Source: Echinococcus granulosus (taxonomy: Eukaryota; Platyhelminthes; Cestoda; Cyclophyllidea; Taeniidae). Taken from it: a stretch of DNA of 64,000 bases. The position numbers and the translations under genes were made by a program. The notes beneath the pieces are model-generated. The model worked only from the letters and a program-made list of their open reading frames with translations, was not told the DNA's origin and did not search any database. Below, piece by piece: positions 60,416 through 64,000 of this stretch. The number at the start of each line of letters is the position of its first letter. The stretch's first letter is position 1. The stretch is taken from positions 626,127-690,126 of the forward strand of contig NW_020170396.1 in NCBI RefSeq assembly GCF_000524195.1, read 5' to 3'.

Positions 60416-63400
60416 ATGGGGAGGTGAGTTTTTGTATGGTGTGTGTTTGTACTCGATATTCTGTTTAATGGATACTTTGAATGTTTATTTGGGGTTAAAA
60501 AACAATGATTTTCTCACAGGTGGATACTTGTTTCCATCAATAGCGACGAAGTCCCATGGATACCCTCAAAAATGATCGGCTGATCGATCGATGTAAGGTT
60601 CCAATTATGCTATCATTTTAGGAACTGGCGGAAGACTTGGACACAGGTTTATATGAAAGGGATTTTAAAGCACTAACCATTGTTGTACCCAATATCTGTC
60701 TAAAATACATTATTTTTGATGTGATGCCGTGGTTCAGTAAAACATCTAATTTCTATCATCTTGATCTGTTTTAGACACGACCGATCACCGTATCGTTCAT
60801 CTCGGAGACATCGCTCTCGCAGTTCTAGTCGTCACCGGCATCACAGGCGTCACAGACGTGATCGCTCGCGTTCTCGCTCGCCCAGGGATTATCGCCACCA
60901 TCGTAGCTCAGTCCTCGCTAGCTCTTCGTCCAGTTCGCTCGGTTCTCTGCTGGCAGCAAATTCCTTACAAAAAGATGGTACCCCTTCAAGAAGCGAACGT
61001 GTCTCCTCCGTCGCCTTGGAGGCTCTGTCCAAAATAAAAGCTGCGCAAAACAGGGGGGCTGATGAGTCTAGTTCTGGTGTTTCAGGTCTTGAGGGTGCGC
61101 TCATCATCGACAGTACGTTGGATAAGGACGCTGAACAGAAGCGTCTTGAGTTGGAGATGCAAAAAGTTCGTTCTAGCCCCTTACTGAATATATTACTGTT
61201 TAAATAGCGTACGTGATTTGAAAGGAAGTCGTCTCTCTTTCAGCGTCGTGAGCGTGTTGAAAGGGAACGACGTGAAAAACGCTTGAAGCAAGATGTGGTG
61301 ACAGCCCACAGCAAGCTTCTTGACGGCATCAAGATGCGTTCACTGAAGAAGTGGTCCCTGGAGGATGATGATGATGACGATGTGCCACCTCCTACAGTGA
61401 TTAAGGAAGATACCTTGGTAAAAGAGGAGGAGGATGAGGTCGATCCTCTCGATGCTTACATGCAGGTCTGTGTCGTCATTACTCTCTTCACATACTTATT
61501 GGCTTAGAATGTAGCCAATGGCTTAGTTTTCCTTTTTTTGTTTTAGGAAGTCAGTAAGGAGGCCCATCAACAAGTAGATGATACCACTGTTCTTCATCTG
61601 GTTCAAACACCTGCTGGTCTCATTCAGGCTCCAGGACTCGTAACAAATCCTCAGTTGGGGCCGGGAAATAACGTTACTACTAAGGATTCCCAGAAAACTC
61701 AGAAGAAGGTCGGTAGAGGCGAACTAGTCCTCGATGAGGACGAACAGGATGTTGACATGCCCTATGTAAGCGAAAGCGGATGAATGTTTACTTAATTGGA
61801 ATAAGTGGTTTATTTTCTAATGAGGTTTCAAACTTTTGCCATGGTATTCGATACCTATAAACCTGCTCCAGCTGAAGTTTGTATTGGTTTTCAGTATCCT
61901 GAACCGGAGGAGAGAATTTCCATTGCAGATGCATTGGCACAACTTCAGAAGCGCGAAAAACTTGGGGCGGTGGATCACAGTAAGATCGACTATCAGCCCT
62001 TCACAAAGGACTTCTATGTTGAGGTACCCGAAATTGCGAAGATGACGAAGGAGCAGGTGAAGGTCTACCGTCAGCAGTTGGAGAACATCCATGTGAGGGG
62101 TAAAGACTGTCCCAAGCCAATCAAAACCTGGGTGCAGGCGGGTGTGTCTGCACGCCTTCTGAACTGTCTGAAGAAGTAAATCAGCTTTATCATCTTATTG
62201 CTTAGGATGTGTATAACAGTCTTGGTGGCTTGATGGATAGTTGTAGGTGCTCGAACATTTTGAACGCCCTTAAATCTATTTTAAATGGCAAGTATTACGG
62301 TAGGGTCGAAGAGAAGCAAAGGTAGATAATAGATTTATGCGTATTTTCGTGGTATTTTAGAGTTTGAACGACGCTATATAGAACAAAATTCCGGGACCAC
62401 CTTCTAACCTTAAAAACTGCTAGTTTTTTTAGTAATTTACTGGGTTGAAGCACTGTTGTCTATTTGTGTTTGTGAATTTGTATTTCATCTTATAAATAAG
62501 TCGATTAACCGTCCTATAGGTACTTAAGCGGAATATTAAAACCCTAAATATTCCAGGAAAATACACCCTTTTTTGTCAGCCTTCCTTGCCAGGTATATGT
62601 TTACTTCGAGCGAAGACCGTACTCGAATGTGTCTGGATATCATGCATGCCTTGGACGCCCGAGAATATTTCGCTTGGTTGCGTAATCGTAACGCCCTTAA
62701 ATTGATTTCAGGTGATGGGTATCACAGCAGGCTTATCCGAGCAGAAGCAGGAAAAATGTCCGATCCGTTACTTTTTATTAGTAAATGATCTAAGTGAACC
62801 ACTAAGGTCCTGAAAACAAGACCTCGATGCACTTTTCATTTAAAACCAATATTTTACTTTTGTTAGTTCAAGTAAGAGCTATCTGCATATATACTTTCTG
62901 CCTTATCATAAATAGGACTAGGGGCCGCCAATATATGTGGAAATACAGAAATGGTCGTTTAGATTATTTCATTTACTGAGTTGTCGTGCCTTCCAAATTC
63001 TCTTAGAAGTTGCCTTTTATGTTGTTACAAAGAATGTAACATAGTACCTCAAAAACACCCCTTAGACTTTTGATACAGCCTAGAGATTTGTTTGCTTATC
63101 AGCACTTGTTTGTCATAAATCACACAGACCCCTTACTGTCATTGAATTCTCAGTGTCTGGAAGTCTCGTTCAATCTCTTGTAGCAAGCAGTAGGTCTGTT
63201 TTCCATAATTTGTTTTTCTAAGGGCTAATTATTTGCATTTAGTAGATTCTTGCTGTATCATAGCTCAGCCTACAGATTGCCACATATGCACACAGCAGAA
63301 GTGTTTAAGTAGCTTGGAGAAATCTAATCATTCATTATTAGCACTTCACATCAAGTGCGCATGTATTACTGACTCGGTATCAGATTGATGGGCACATCAG

Positions 63401-63942
63401 CGTCTTTTTGCATGATATAGCCCTCATCGCGTACCTTTTCCACTCACTTAAGAGATGAAAGTGTAGACAAACTTACTGAATTGGCCGCGCTCAAGTAACA
63501 TTTTGGATAGATACCTGGTTTTTTATACACAGCAAATCTATCTGATTTCACTGTGTTTGTGCTAGGAGCGGCTTTGAAAAGCCCACCCCGATTCAGTGCC
63601 AATCCTTGCCAGTTATAATGTCTGGTCGGGACATGATAGGCATTGCAAAGACAGGCAGCGGGAAGACACTGGCCTTTCTTGTTCCACTGGCGCGCCACTT
63701 GGAACATCAAGCGCCCCTCGAGCCCGGTGATGGCCCCATCGCCCTCCTCCTTACACCCACCCGTGAGCTCGCTCTCCAGATCTACAAGGAGGCCAAGCGG
63801 CTGGGTCAGACCTGTGGCTTCCGCTGTGTCTGTGTCTACGGTGGCACAGGTATCTCCGAGCAAATCGCTGATCTGAAACGCGGTGCCGAGGTCATTGTCT
63901 GCACACCCGGACGCATGATCGATATGCTCGCTGCCAATGGAG
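60416..63942 (+). CDS. DDX46: DDX46/Prp5 RNA helicase of the U2 snRNP, 3' part outside window
   Basis: DDX46/Prp5 remodels U2 snRNP for branch-site recognition during pre-spliceosome assembly. Exons: 60416-60423 (8 nt, Met-Gly plus two bases), 60775-61165, 61244-61465, 61547-61765, 61895-62175 and 63566-63942, which ends in phase 1 and so continues beyond the window. The N-terminus reads MGR then an SR-rich tract ([20 protein letters not shown]), as vertebrate DDX46 starts MGR. Next come [48 protein letters not shown] and [18 protein letters not shown]. The helicase core begins with the Q motif FEKPTPIQ, motif I AKTGSGKT, Ia [17 protein letters not shown] and Ib [15 protein letters not shown] and later motifs lie off the right edge. 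Orthology is certain; the 8-nt first coding exon is inferred from phase and conservation. Confidence 0.93.
62176..63565 (+). other. DDX46 intron 5 (1.39 kb)
   Basis: This phase-2 intron lies between the exon ending LNCLK and the exon starting [10 protein letters not shown]. It contains only short open frames (for example 62573-62788, plus) with no recognised domain. Confidence 0.75.
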
Positions 63943-64000
63943 GTATTTTGAAAATTACATCGTTGCGTTTTTCTGCAATTAACAGTTGTCTATTTGGGTA

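Noticed and set aside
60761..60774. ATG at 60761 as the DDX46 start
   Set aside because: The bases from 60761 to the AG at 60774 look like the polypyrimidine tract and acceptor of intron 1. The 8-nt exon at 60416 gives the conserved MGR start with correct phase.
1..64000. CRISPR arrays, bacterial operons, riboswitches, rRNA genes
   Set aside because: None was seen. The window is eukaryotic nuclear DNA with spliceosomal introns throughout.

Overview
This is a nuclear contig fragment from a multi-intron eukaryote. Five features point to a flatworm, most likely a tapeworm. The protein-coding genes are recognisable animal orthologues. Introns fall into a very short class (29-70 nt) and a kilobase class. 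Several start codons sit directly behind a 3' splice-acceptor-like AG, as expected where spliced-leader trans-splicing occurs. Intergenic DNA carries degraded Ty3/gypsy elements. The base composition is only moderately AT-rich. Species cannot be named from the sequence alone. Two 100-N scaffold gaps are present.

Layout, left to right. (1) 2341-4459, minus: the N-terminal two exons of the spliceosomal protein RED/IK; its C-terminal exons lie beyond position 1. (2) 4460-12209: intergenic, with copies of a dispersed repeat. (3) 12210-22176, minus: a complete 14-exon L1CAM/neuroglian-type gene. It has a signal peptide, a divergent ectodomain, one transmembrane helix and a cytoplasmic tail ending in the ankyrin-binding FIGEY motif. 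(4) About 22530-26365, minus: a decayed Ty3/gypsy retrotransposon with diverged LTRs. (5) 27031-32952, minus: an SR-rich nuclear protein ending in a W-H-D-K-F motif of the CASC3/THRAP3/BCLAF1 kind. (6) About 33560-34270, plus: a second Ty3/gypsy remnant ending in an LTR. (7) 34671-41214, plus: a complete 11-exon DDX10/Dbp4 helicase gene. (8) 46423-46872, plus: a possible small tail-anchored protein. (9) 48077-48282: a solo LTR with a 4-bp target duplication. (10) 48913-53044, plus: a complete 9-exon Lunapark gene. (11) 53045-60415: intergenic repeats. (12) 60416-63942 onward, plus: the 5' part of DDX46/Prp5, running off the right edge.

I joined exons by hand using GT/AG sites, codon phase and family conservation. 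The L1-type, DDX10 and Lunapark models close in frame from ATG to stop (about 816, 787 and 380 aa). RED and DDX46 both act in the spliceosome, the SR protein probably works in mRNA processing, and DDX10 acts in ribosome biogenesis. Lunapark shapes ER junctions and the L1-type protein is a neural adhesion molecule. There is no operon-like arrangement, and the genes appear to be independent neighbours.

The most unusual item is the L1-family gene. Its intracellular tail is clearly of neuroglian type, but its ectodomain is short, has no recognisable fibronectin III array and contains Ig-like domains without the usual cysteines.
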